Source: Klebsormidium nitens
Lineage: Eukaryota > Streptophyta > Klebsormidiophyceae > Klebsormidiales > Klebsormidiaceae
DNA: 32,913 nt
Assembly (NCBI GenBank): GCA_000708835.1
Contig: DF237733.1
Location: forward strand, 1 to 32,913
Direction of reading: 5' to 3'
Of the stretch, positions 11,201 through 21,700 are shown in pieces. Every line of letters starts with the position of its first letter. Position 1 is the first letter of the stretch. The notes under the pieces are model-generated. The model was not told the DNA's origin. It worked only from the letters and a program-made list of their open reading frames with translations, and made no database searches. The position numbers and the translations under genes are program-made.

Positions 11201-14200
11201 ATAGCCTCCGTCATTCTAGATCCACTCGCTTTATTTCCCCTGTAATGCTTCAACCGTATAAGATTCCCCTCACCGCTATCGCCAAACGAGAAACAGTAGG
11301 CAGACAACTCCGCACCTTTATAGCTCCTTGCCGAGCGGCACTTCCCGTCGTCCGGCAGCCACGTCCGGATCGTTCCGTCTTCCGACGCGGTTACCCACAT
11401 CCCGCCCCGGAGCGACGTCCATCGTACGTGCGTGACGTCACCCGTGTGGCCCGAGATGACGCGCTTCAGCGCGCGCGTGACCGCGCACCAGATCTTAATC
11501 GCGCAGTCCGCGCCCGCGGTCGCGACCTCGTCGCGCTCCTCCGAGTAGGCCACGTCGCAGATCGTCCTGAAGGCGAGGGTTTGAGAGTTTCAGTTTTCAA
11601 GGATTAAGGGTTCAAGGGTTTGAAGTTTTCAGCCGCGGATCGCGCTTGGGCGTTTGGATCATCCGAATCCAACAGGAAAGCTTTGCAAAGGTCTAAAAGT
11701 ACTCTGCTTTGGCCAACGAAGCAGGCTGAGTCCGAAAGTTGGATAAAATCCAGCAGGCCCTAGGCGGACTGGGTTTGATTGAAAATTGAAGTCATTTGGT
11801 CCCACCAAACGTATGATAGTCAACTCTGAAGTAGACTGTAACCAGCTTCGAGCTTTGACTGACCTGGAGTCCCCGGCCAATCAGGCGATGCAGACTCTCT
11901 AAGGATACATGTAGGCAGCTTGAAAGAGAAACAGGCCCAGGCTCCTATTTAAAAGCACTTGCTCGAACAAGAAGATCCAAAGCATTTTGGACTCCATACA
12001 TGTAAAAAGATCCTGATGGCCTGACATATGAAAGGGACAGAAGTAGGAAAAATGGAATTGGTAGCATTGATACCAAAGATGATGACGTTTCGGCCCAGAT
12101 GACTGTCGAAAAAAAGTCGGACTCACCCCTCATGCGCGTCCTCGACACACCCGATCTGCACCCTTTTGTGGATGTCCCAGAACCGGAGGGACCGATCGTG
12201 GCTGACGCTCGCTACGATCTGCAAAACAGAGCACTTTTAGATTGAGAAAGGAGCAGGCACCCAGACAGGAACGATATACTTCGTTTCAAATGCACCGTAC
12301 AAAGGACAGAACGGCCGCTGACCACACCCGCTCAATGAAAGTTTGCTCCATGCTTTGCTGAAGATTCAAAGCAGAGAGGTGGGTTGAACAGCTCTGTTCT
12401 TCTCACAGCAGCATAGACAAGGACTTCGACTGTCGCAACCCACAAAGTTGCCGCGCTCTGCGATCTCCGAGGCGTCGTGTCGGATTGGAAGCCCCTTAGA
12501 AGTCCCAACACCACTGATTATGTGATAAACGGCAAGCTTGGCAGATTATCTGGGACACTCTCCGCCCGCGCGCGCGCGCCATACCTTGTCCCTGCAGCAC
12601 GCGAGCGCCACCACTCGGTCCGTGTGCCCGGTCAATGGCTCGCTCAGATCGGCCCCCGATCGAAGGGACCGCCTCGGGGCCGCGCTCGCGGCCGCGGATG
12701 CGGCCGCGGTCGCCGGCGCCTCCGACTGGCGCCTCTCCTGATCGGCCTGCTGCAAATCCTCGGCGCATACGGAGCTGTCAAGCTGCCATAAGCGGATGGT
12801 CTTATCCTCCGACCCGGTGATCAAAAGGTCCGCGTCGCTGTCATACGCTATGCACAGGATGGGCCCCTCGTGGCCCCGCAGGTCGTCGTTGTCGATAGCG
12901 TATACGTCGGTGGTGAGTTCGTTTCCGGGGGTCCATTTGAAAATGCGCCCCTCTGTTCCCGCCGTGTAGATCTGCTCAAAAATGGTTTGTAGATAATCAA
13001 CCTCAATGAATTGTTATGCGAAATGATTAGAAGTTTTATAGAAGTTGGATTCTGTCAAAACAGGTTGTCTCGCTCCCGTAAGCAGGTGCGAAAAGGGGGA
13101 AACGTGTGCACCGCTTCAGGGTCATGGAAAGTTTTTCTTGCTGTCACTGGAAAATCATATACAAAGCAGCGATCTTTGCAATGGCTAAGTTGTCTCACCC
13201 TCTTGAAGAATGCGCCGGTCGTTCTGGACGAGATGAAAACTTAAAACTCCGAAAGAATGATTGTGAGCGTTCAAACCAGGATTTGTATCGAAGTAACAAG
13301 TTCAATCGGTCCCTAAGTCACTTTTCCAGCCACTTTCGATATTGCAAATGTACTAAAAAGCGCAGTCCCTAGAGACCATCGGAGTAGACGCACCTGTATG
13401 CTGTGCGCCTCTTTCCCCTGAGGCGCACTCCTTGTAAACGAGCCTTGCGTAGAAACGGTCCCCCGGTACCCCACCGAACCGGACGTCGAAGCCTGCCCGC
13501 CGCTACTAGTTCTCCGCCCAAAGTCCGTCCCGAAAGAACCCCTGGCAGCTTCACCGCTAATCCCGTCGCTAACCCGCTCACCAAACCAAACAACCGGCTC
13601 GTTTTTGGACTGCGTCCCGTTTGCCTCCGTAGGTAACGACGTGCTAACCAGACCCTGGTTTCGCGAACCCTCTAGGCTTCGCCCGATGTTTCGTTTGACT
13701 GCTACCATACATTCGATGCTGTCGAAACCGCCCTTCATAACCCGGTGGGCTCCAAACGGGTTATACCGCCAAACCACTAACTGCTTTTGGAAACCCACCC
13801 CGAGAACTAGATCGGTGCCCGGGGGATGGCAGACTTTTTGGACCGGGTAGTCCAGGAAACGGCTGGTGCTCTCCACGTATGGGGTCATATCCAGCGGGAT
13901 GCGGGGGTCGTATACCATCATTCGTTGGGATTTCCCTGCAACGATGTCATCAGATAAGGTTCAGGTTGAAAAAAGTGGAAACTTTCGAGCGAGATGGACT
14001 GTACACCAGATTCGCTCAAGCCTAAGTCTGTGTCTTTTTCTCCATCCTCATATGGACCAAAGATGGGGCACTGAGTAGATTCCTTGTGCATGAGCATATC
14101 GGGAGACGGACTCATAAGTAAGTGAGCTCTTATGAGACATGTGCAGCAGTTTGGGTGAGCTTCCTTGGTATGTCGACGGCAGCATGTAAGTTCCCTTGTC

Positions 14201-17200
14201 TGGCTTGTCAGGGCAAATCCCAGATTCAATGCTTGGAGACATTGTCAGTTGTAAGGATGCTTCAAGATGTGAGCAACTAGGGCAAGCATATCATTTTTCC
14301 TGCCAGGCCAGAAGTATCAGAGACGTGAAGCAACTGAAGCCGCCGCACAATCTTCTCACCCGTGATCCAATAAGACTTCGTGTGCGGCACGTACGCTATC
14401 CCTGTAACGGCCTCCAAGCTGACGTCAAGAACGTCGACGCTGTGGCCCTCGGAGCTCCAAAGCTTGACCTTCCCGTCGAAGCTGCAAAATCAGGCGTCAG
14501 AAAAGTTCCGGCATGTTAGAGAAAATGGACAAGCATGAGGGAAAGATCGTTCGACGAGATGACCATGAAAGAGGTTATTCTGACTTGGAGAACTCGGCGA
14601 CTTTAGCCGTAGGTTGCTGGCTGAGCACCCATGTGCGTCAAAGACATCAAAATTCCTCTCAAAAATCTCCTCCAATTACCACTGTCCGATGAGCCGCCGC
14701 GCATGTCAATAACGGTCTCTCGACACGGTTTCGACGCAGTCCTGGCAACTTCCTAGCACTCCCTGCCTGAAGGAACGTTGTCAGAGTTGCTAAAGTCTGC
14801 CTCACCCGCCCGTGAGAAGCCAGCCATTGTTGGTGTCCAGACACGCGGTGCAGATCGCGCCGGCATGTGCGTTCTTGATGGGCTGACACGTCTCCTTCAC
14901 GCGCTCGCTGTCCGAGATGCAGACCGTACGGTCGAACCTGCCCGAAGACCAGAGAATGCTTCGTCAGCGAGATCTCGGAGTAAGAGGAAAACTTAAGTGG
15001 AGGCCCTGAAACGCAGTTAGATTTCTCGTCTTCTGTAGCAGTAGATTCCACAAGGGGGGGGGGTCGCCGCTTCAGAGAGGAGCTCCGTTGCTCCGAAAAG
15101 AAACAGGAAAATGCGGGTGATACGTAGCGCAGTGACTGAGTCCCCACGAGGAGCTTGATTCAGCGCATCAGTTCTGAGCTTTGAAGAAGCTATCCATGTT
15201 TCTGCGACGGTACCTTCTGAACGCACTCCTTTCGATTCTGTCTGCTCTGACCCGTGCCCTCGACGAAAATGAAAGCGGGCGGTAACAGCACCATCTCTAC
15301 ACAAGTCAATTCCGAGTTTCGCTAATCAAGGTCCTCGTACCCGATTCCTGAGTGAATCCTATCTCAGACCGTAGTGTCAACCGTAAGAAGTTTCAATGGC
15401 TGAAAGCGGGTAATCTCTTCACAAGCGGCACGTTTCAACATCTAAATCTTTCCCAACAAGAGTCCCATGAAATGCTTTTGGCAAGCAGCAAAGAGGGCAC
15501 GATTACCCTGCCGTGAAGACTTTGCCGTTCTCCGCGCAGCAAACGGCGCGGACGAGGTCGGTGTGGCTCCGATGGGAGTTGACCGGCTTCAGTATCTTCA
15601 CCTGCATAAGGCAAGAAAGCGTCGGGGATCAGCAACCGATCGGTCGAGCTGCGTAAGCACACCGGTCGGGAGTAGTTAACAGGCTGCTTTGGAACGGGTT
15701 TCAGAAGGCAAAGGGAGGTCCGGTGTCTATGATCGAATATACCATTCAAAATTGCAAGATGCGACGAGTAGACCCGGCCACAGGTTGGTTGCTGGGGTCC
15801 CTTAGAAAGCTTGCCGCGGCCAAATTTACTTAAGCCCCATTTCCCAAACGGCTTCTGACTTGTCAGGAACATTTTCTTGCGAAGTTCGGTAGAACCCTCG
15901 CCGCAGGAGCGGGCGTTCGAGGCAATTCAACCTCAACGAACAGAGTCCTAACAAGGAGGTGTCGACGAACCAACTGGCGTCGAAGTCGAAGCGGCTAGCG
16001 ATTCGTTGGTTGCTCTGAAAGGTTACGGACATAGTTCGTATCCTGATGCGGAAATGTCTCTCATTGCTCCTGGGATGCTATCAGTGGTGCAACGAATTCA
16101 CATGCCCAACCGCTGATTATTGGCGGCGCCTATTTCGCATAGATGAGTGACCGACAACCCTGCATCATCGGAAAGCCTCTGTAAAACTGTGCTTACTTTC
16201 TGCGAAGACACGAGAGAAGCCTGCTCTATCCAAGGGCGTTTAGGAGACTTTTTCTCCGTCATTTGGACCTCAGGAAATCAGAGCAAATGGAGCGTTCCCG
16301 CCCAACGACTCACCTCACCCTTCCCTTCCTGAGCTTTCTTCATGCCTTCTGCGTCAGGCCGAATTGCGCGGTAGACTTGTACAAGGCCGTTGCCTCCCGC
16401 AATCAGATGCCGTCGCTTGCTGTTCCAAGCGAGGGCAAAGACTGGCCCAGAAAACTCGACTACCTGCAAGAAAAAGCGGGGACGCTGAATGTTCCACAGG
16501 TGCTCTTTGGTACGTCCATCTGTAACTTCGGATGGAAGAGTATGTGCACGACGAAACGAAGATGTAGTTACCTAAGAAATGTCTTTCCGTCACTGAAGGT
16601 TGGAGAACAGTATCGTAAGCACTTGGCTTGACGAATTGCAAACGACACGAATCAAGTTGGAGAGAAAAGGTCCATTAGCGTGCTCTCGCCATTTACCAAG
16701 CCGTCCTTTGATTGAATCAAACCCTCTTTTGACAGACAGCTTAACACTTTGACCAACGACCTACGTCACTGCTGGACGTGACGAAAGATTACAGCGCTGC
16801 AATTTTACGAACGCCAGAAGTTGAAGCTTATTAACACTCTCTCGTTATATAAATGTCGTCATGATTGCGAACCTTCCTGCACAATCCGTGGACCTTGGGG
16901 CTACACTTCGCAGACTGACTTAAAAGGCCCGTTCACTGAGAATGGCCCGGATGGGCTTGTTTTGGAGAAATTAAAGCCCGACAATCCAGTAGCCAAGGTG
17001 CTTACGAAGCCAGAAATAGCTAACAGCCGATGGTTTGTAGTTACTTGCTGAGTAAAGGCTTCTTTTCACCTGCAGCTGCCTCCCCCTCTCGCTCCATACT
17101 CGGATTGTTCCATCCAGGGATGCTGAGAACAGCAGCCGAGTGGCGCTTGAAAAGTTGAGGTCGTTGATCCAGCCGGTGTGGCCATCTTGAGTGCGGACCG

Positions 17201-17855
17201 CCTTGCCCGAATCGATGTCCCAAACCTGATGAGAACTGACTGCTTCAATCGTCTTTCCCTCCTGACTCTGATTCAGAAGATGCTTCCCACCCTGTCTTCG
17301 AGGAGCACTGTTCTGCATGATAGTAAACCTACCAACATGGATTGCAGACTATGTGTTTGGTTACTCTGAATTTTAAGGGAGAGCTAAACCTCACTGTGCT
17401 TCTCTACAAAAACTCTGGTATATCTTCCCGCACTCAGAAAATGCAGCTGCAGCGCAACCCCTCGACCACCAGATTCGGAGCATCAAGTTACCACCACATT
17501 GTGCCTGAAGCTCTGCAACTGAACCTTTTACACACATTGATATATGTTTGATTGCTCTTAACAAAAATGTGCCCCTCAGCCCCTCTTTGAAAGCATCTCG
17601 AAATAGATTGAATTTGGTCGAAGACGCTTATCCGGATTGTCAGCAAGCTGCCTGAGGAACGTCGTGCAAAGCCCCAGCCAGCATTGTTTGCCCAACTCCT
17701 CTACCTATAATGGCTATCTTATGCATTCCGGGTCTCACCTTGATCAGTCCGTCCTGCGCCCCACTATAGAGCTCCTTCTTATTCAGATTGTATGCCACAC
17801 ACAGAATCTGCTCTTCGTGCGCACAGGTAATCACACGGCGGACCTCAAAGGCCAT
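8242..17855 (-). CDS. Large WD40-repeat protein (two-propeller type, function unknown)
   Basis: Fourteen exons in transcript order: 17855-17739, 17225-17070, 16463-16314, 15601-15507, 14937-14806, 14481-14360, 13935-13394, 12971-12585, 12218-12127, 11566-11316, 10557-10438, 9899-9721, 9293-9107, 8489-8242. All are GT..AG, and every phase matches, giving 925 residues and a TAG stop. The start is ATG 17855, with an in-frame TAG just upstream. WD signatures recur almost once per exon (IKVWD, IRVWS, VKLWS, IFKWT, IRLWQ, LRFWD, IKIWC, IRTWL, LRAWL). About a dozen blades span residues 1-760, enough for two propellers, so a scaffold role is likely. A Ser/Gly-rich insert (about 337-432) lies in exon 7 and an Ala-rich one in exon 8. 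The tail (782-925) is charged and partly helical with no WD motif. I cannot name an orthologue. Exon 10 has a second in-frame donor 42 bases downstream (exon end 11274). Confidence 0.82.
9228..9590 (-). repeat. Duplicated 3' splice site and exon 13 start inside a WD40-gene intron
   Basis: Copy 1 (about 9228-9312) holds the working acceptor and the start of exon 13 (EQVAALEEGHT). Copy 2 (about 9353-9442) repeats it as AQVAALKEGHT behind the same CTTACAG acceptor, with its exon-like start at 9416, exactly 123 bases upstream in the transcript. Copy 3 (about 9499-9590) is strongly diverged but aligns across the GCGGCCGCCG..CTTTTGAGTGC block, the AGCGCGGC block and the G/T-rich tract. Reading through from the copy 2 acceptor meets an in-frame TAA before copy 1. 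Splicing copy 2 as a 35-base exon (9416-9382) would shift the frame. The upstream copies therefore look like decaying duplicates. Confidence 0.75.
9567..9586 (-). repeat. Telomere-like (telo-box) tract in a WD40-gene intron
   Basis: The plus strand reads GGGTTAGGGGTTTAGGGTTT, which is two to three degenerate plant-type TTTAGGG units. It lies in the intron between WD40 exons 12 and 13, inside the most diverged splice-site copy. It may be a telo-box or simply decayed G/T-rich intron sequence; I favour the latter because neighbouring copies have similar GGGGTTTT tracts. Confidence 0.4.
10976..11065. repeat. Perfect 2 x 45-bp tandem repeat in a WD40-gene intron
   Basis: Unit 1 is 10976-11020 and unit 2 is 11021-11065. 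Both begin ACGGCCTTCTTCTCTCTGAC and end CTTGAAACTT, with no mismatch over 45 bases. The repeat lies in the intron between exons 10 and 11 of the WD40 gene. Perfect identity implies a recent duplication or a collapsed copy-number variant. The unit has no long open frame of interest. Confidence 0.9.
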
Positions 17856-18754
17856 CCTTGGCAACTAGCTCCTGCTTGCTATGTTAGCATTATTGGCGCC
17901 AGCTGCAAAGTTAGCGGTACGTCAGCACCTTGGCCAAGCTTGAGCTTCCATGCCTCTAGCCAGACTTACATCAGTCTGTGGTCTTCGTACGCCAATTGCA
18001 GAACAGAGTCAGGTTCTATGAAAGCACCAGCTGAACTTGAAAGCTTCGATCCTCCAGCTTCATAAGCTCATCACATGTAGAAATTCTTCGCAGCTCTTAC
18101 ATACTGTAACAGAGCGGGCAAAGCTGTAGCTGCATGAACCAAGCCTGAATGTTCAAACAAGAAGTTTGGCGGGAGTTTGGCGGGCAACGAGTCACTGCAA
18201 GCTGCATGCACTGCAGCTAGCGCGCTCGTAGCCAATGCGTCATTATGAGTTGATCTGTTGAACCAATGCACCTCATGGCATCTCAAAATACTCTACTGAG
18301 TGGGGGGCCCTTCTAGAGAAGCAGAGCGATCATCTTCTCGAACTGGGTTCATGGGTCTGGGACCAACGGGGGACCAACTGCCTTCTGCTTCCTCTGAAGC
18401 ACCATGATCGGATTTGGCACGCATATCGGACGGTCCGCAGCGGCGGTAACGTAGCCGGTCGCGGACGCCCGAAGAAACGATGCAATGAAACCCTAAACTT
18501 TTCTCAGGCAACCTCAGGCTCAAGCTCAAGGTTCTTGGACAAGCTCTTTGTGCAAGTCGTGCAAAGGCGGCGCCATTGTGATGGACATGGTGGTGCAGTT
18601 GGAGCCGAGGAACCCCATCGGCTGAGAAGCTGAGACAGAAGCACTGAGAACATTCTTGTAGTGACGGCGGCTTGGTGGAATATGGTCATCTCTTTATCAA
18701 GGCTGTGAAGCTAAGGGGGCCAGGCAGAGTGTTCTCCTCTCTGGGGGCCTCACG
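17856..18754. other. Divergent spacer between WD40 and PPR genes
   Basis: The spacer is 899 bp and shared by two divergent genes, so both promoters and 5' UTRs must lie here. The only motif I would single out is the telo-box at 18488-18497. Short reading frames in this stretch lack coherent codon use and splice support. Confidence 0.5.
18488..18497 (+). promoter_or_regulatory. Telo-box (AAACCCTAAA) upstream of the PPR gene
   Basis: AAACCCTAAA lies 258 bp before the PPR start codon and 633 bp before the WD40 start. In land plants, AAACCCTAA in 5' regions is common in genes for translation and organelle biogenesis, where it works with other elements. A TTTAGGGTTT also occurs at 19016-19025 within PPR exon 1, where it is coding. 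The regulatory role here is inferred from the motif alone. Confidence 0.35.
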
Positions 18755-21700
18755 ATGGCAGACATCTGCTCATTGCCTTCTCATAAACAGTGTTTGGCGT
18801 TTTCTCCTTATCCTCCTGGTGCCTTGCACTTGGCAGATGGATCGGCTGCTCTCCATGGTAACGGTTGTTCCTCAACGGTAAGGGCTGCTTCTCTGCCAGG
18901 CTGCAAAGCCATCACATTCTACAGCTCGCATCATGTTGCGAGGGTGTCATCCGAACCTGGTCTAGAAACCGCCAGGTCGCGCATCAGGCAACGTGCCTGG
19001 CAGCATGAGAAGGATTTTAGGGTTTCAGCCCTGGCGGCCCGTTCACACTCTCCTACCCTTTGCCGCCCTCGACACGATGAAAAGGACTACATCGTCTGGG
19101 ATGCTCCAAGGGAGGCTGGGCGTGCTTTCACACTGGATAATGAGGATGAGGCCTCTACCTCTGGGGAGGGCCTCTGGGGTAAAACGGAGAGGGCTGCGAA
19201 GGCCAGAGGGACTAGACACTGGCTGGTAGAGGAAAGGGGTCGGGAGGGAAGCGACAGTAAAGGGTTCTGGACGACAGAAGGCGAGGAGGAAGGGCCGCTT
19301 CCATGGTACTCGCAGGAGCGAGTCTTTGACGAGCTGTTTGGGCGGGAAACTTTTAATGCAGGTGAATTGTTCAGGGTCAAGCGCTTTGTTTGATTTGTTC
19401 CGTCGCCATTTTGAGTATGGATCATCACAGTTCAGCAATGCCTTTTTGTAAGCTGCTATTGTTGTAGGTAGGCATTGGCGCAGCTTTTTGGGGACCTGAA
19501 GGACGAACTTTGTCTAAGGCTTCTATATATTACCACCACCCTTCCTTGATGTTTGCGATCCCTGGGGCGATTCTTGTTGCATCTCTGGTTTCCTTCAGGA
19601 TCTGTAGGAAGAAGTACAGTCGGTTAGAAGCCCGTCAGCACCAACTCTCCATCAGAGGCCAGCCAGGTCCTTGTCGTTCTTGTCGTGTTTACAGGTGAAG
19701 GCAAATAAAGGCATCACTTCCTCTTCATAGAGACCAGGTCGTCTAGATTTTGGGAGTCTAGTTTGACAAAGGTCCTTGTCTTGCTGCAAGGAACAGATCA
19801 GAGCAATGCACATCTGGATTACATTCAACAAACTTGCACGTTCGTCGCTCTTATTTGCAATTCTACACCTTCATCTGCCTATCCTGATCTGATCAGCAAC
19901 TTGGGGCCTTCTCTAAACGCAGGCGAAGAGCTTGACTTGATTACATTACAACTTCAGATTCAAGTAGAGTTTGGTTTGTGTATATTCACTTCAGTTCACA
20001 TGCTAAACCTCTTCTCTAACGGCGGCCGCTGACCCTTGTTGTATTCTCGTCACAGCTGGCGGCGTGGCCACCTCACACCGCTCCCCCAGGAAAGATGCCG
20101 ATGGCTGGGAGGAGCTCCACACTGTCCCAGACTCTCTGCCTGGGCCAAAGCCACATCCTTCACCCTGGCAAGATTCAGACGGAAGTTTCGACCTCGACGA
20201 AGCCCGCGCCGATTTCCAAGTCCTACGGGGGATGCTGCAAGACCTGCGGAAGGGGGGACGTAGAAAAGTGCAGTCTCAGAGATGGGAGGGTTTGCCTCTG
20301 CCGGCAGCAAGGTTGGTCCAGGGGGGGCTGGAAAAGCGTTCGGGGGTGCGGGCGAAAAGTGCGGGTTTGTTACGTGGAGTGACGGCCTCAGAGAGCGTGG
20401 GTCGGCCAGACAGAAGGCCGGGAGTTGTGGTTGATGTCAGCGAGTCTCTTGGCCCCCTGGAGGCATTTCTCGACGCCTCGGCGCAGTTTGGAAGTGCCGA
20501 GGATTTGGTGGCCGCAGCAGAGCAGCCAGAGTCCGAGAGGGGGTTTTCGCACTTGCCTAAGGCGAAAACGGCCGCACCTGCTATTCCTCTGCTGGGGGTC
20601 GAGGAAAGGGCAGTCCAAAACGGGGTGAACTTTCCGGCGGAGAGTGTGAATGCACCCTGGGAAGGTGTGAACACTTTGAGGAAGAGGGAAGTTGTCAGTC
20701 CGAACGGCACTGCTGCCCTAACGGAGGGGACAGGCTGTTCTCTCAGGGGAGCGAACGGGGCAGAAAGACCGGTCATCGGGCTGAACTCCTCTAGGGGAGG
20801 AGCGCAGCCTTCGACGACTGGTCGGAAAGCTTCCGGTAGAAAGCCCCAAGCAGGGGAAGCCGCGTTGCAGCGGGTGGTGCGGCGGTTGCTGGAAGATGAT
20901 GTGTTGGGTGGGGCAGAAATGCCAGAGGGGCAGAGGAGGGAGCGCTTGGAAGAGCCGTTGCAAACGTCCAGGGGCGGCATGGCTGAAGCAATGGGGCGGG
21001 AAGTTGGCAAAGAGCGGAGAAGAGCCCAGGCAAGAGCTGAAGGGAAACTTGAGGGAAGAAAGGAGACGCAAGGGGGGCCGGAGCTTGTGAGTCGAATATC
21101 GGTAAACGGGACTGCGCGGCCTGCGATCGGCGATTCAGAGGACACGAGAAGAGAGTCGGCCGGGAGGGCCCCGTCAGGGGTCGCGCCACAACTTGAGGAG
21201 CCCACCTCTAGTTCGTCAGGGGGAAGTGCCCCCAGCAACGGCGCCTGGAAGGGAAAGTCGGTGTGGCGGCGGGATGCTCCTGAGGCCCCGTCAGAGACCA
21301 GGCAGGAGATGGGAAGCCCCGCCTCTAGTTCTTCCCAGAACGTGGTCGCTAGCAATGGGGCCTGGAAAGGCCGGTCGGTGTGGCGGAGAGACGTTGGCGC
21401 TGCCAGCGCTGAGGCCCTGTCAGAGCCGAAGGCTGCGCGTTCTTCTAGTTACAGCCCGCCCGAGACGCCAAGAACAGGGCCTTCTGAGGTTGAGCCGGTG
21501 GACGAGTCCCTGGTTTCGGCTGTCGTGTCCGCCGTGACTTCGCTTCTCGATGCGGAAGAGGGCGTCTCTTATCAGAAACTAGAAAGGGTTTTGGAGCCTT
21601 GGGCGGGGCAGGTTTCGCAGCCGGGTTGGGAGCGGGTTATGGAAGAACTGGAAGGCGAGGGGGACTGGGGGGCTGTGCTGGCGGTTTTGGCATGGATGGT

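Noticed and set aside
20276-21355. Long minus-strand frame (359 codons) opposite PPR exon 2
   Set aside because: It is the antisense shadow of a G/C-rich coding exon; its composition is Ser/Pro/Ala low complexity with no domain or splice support.
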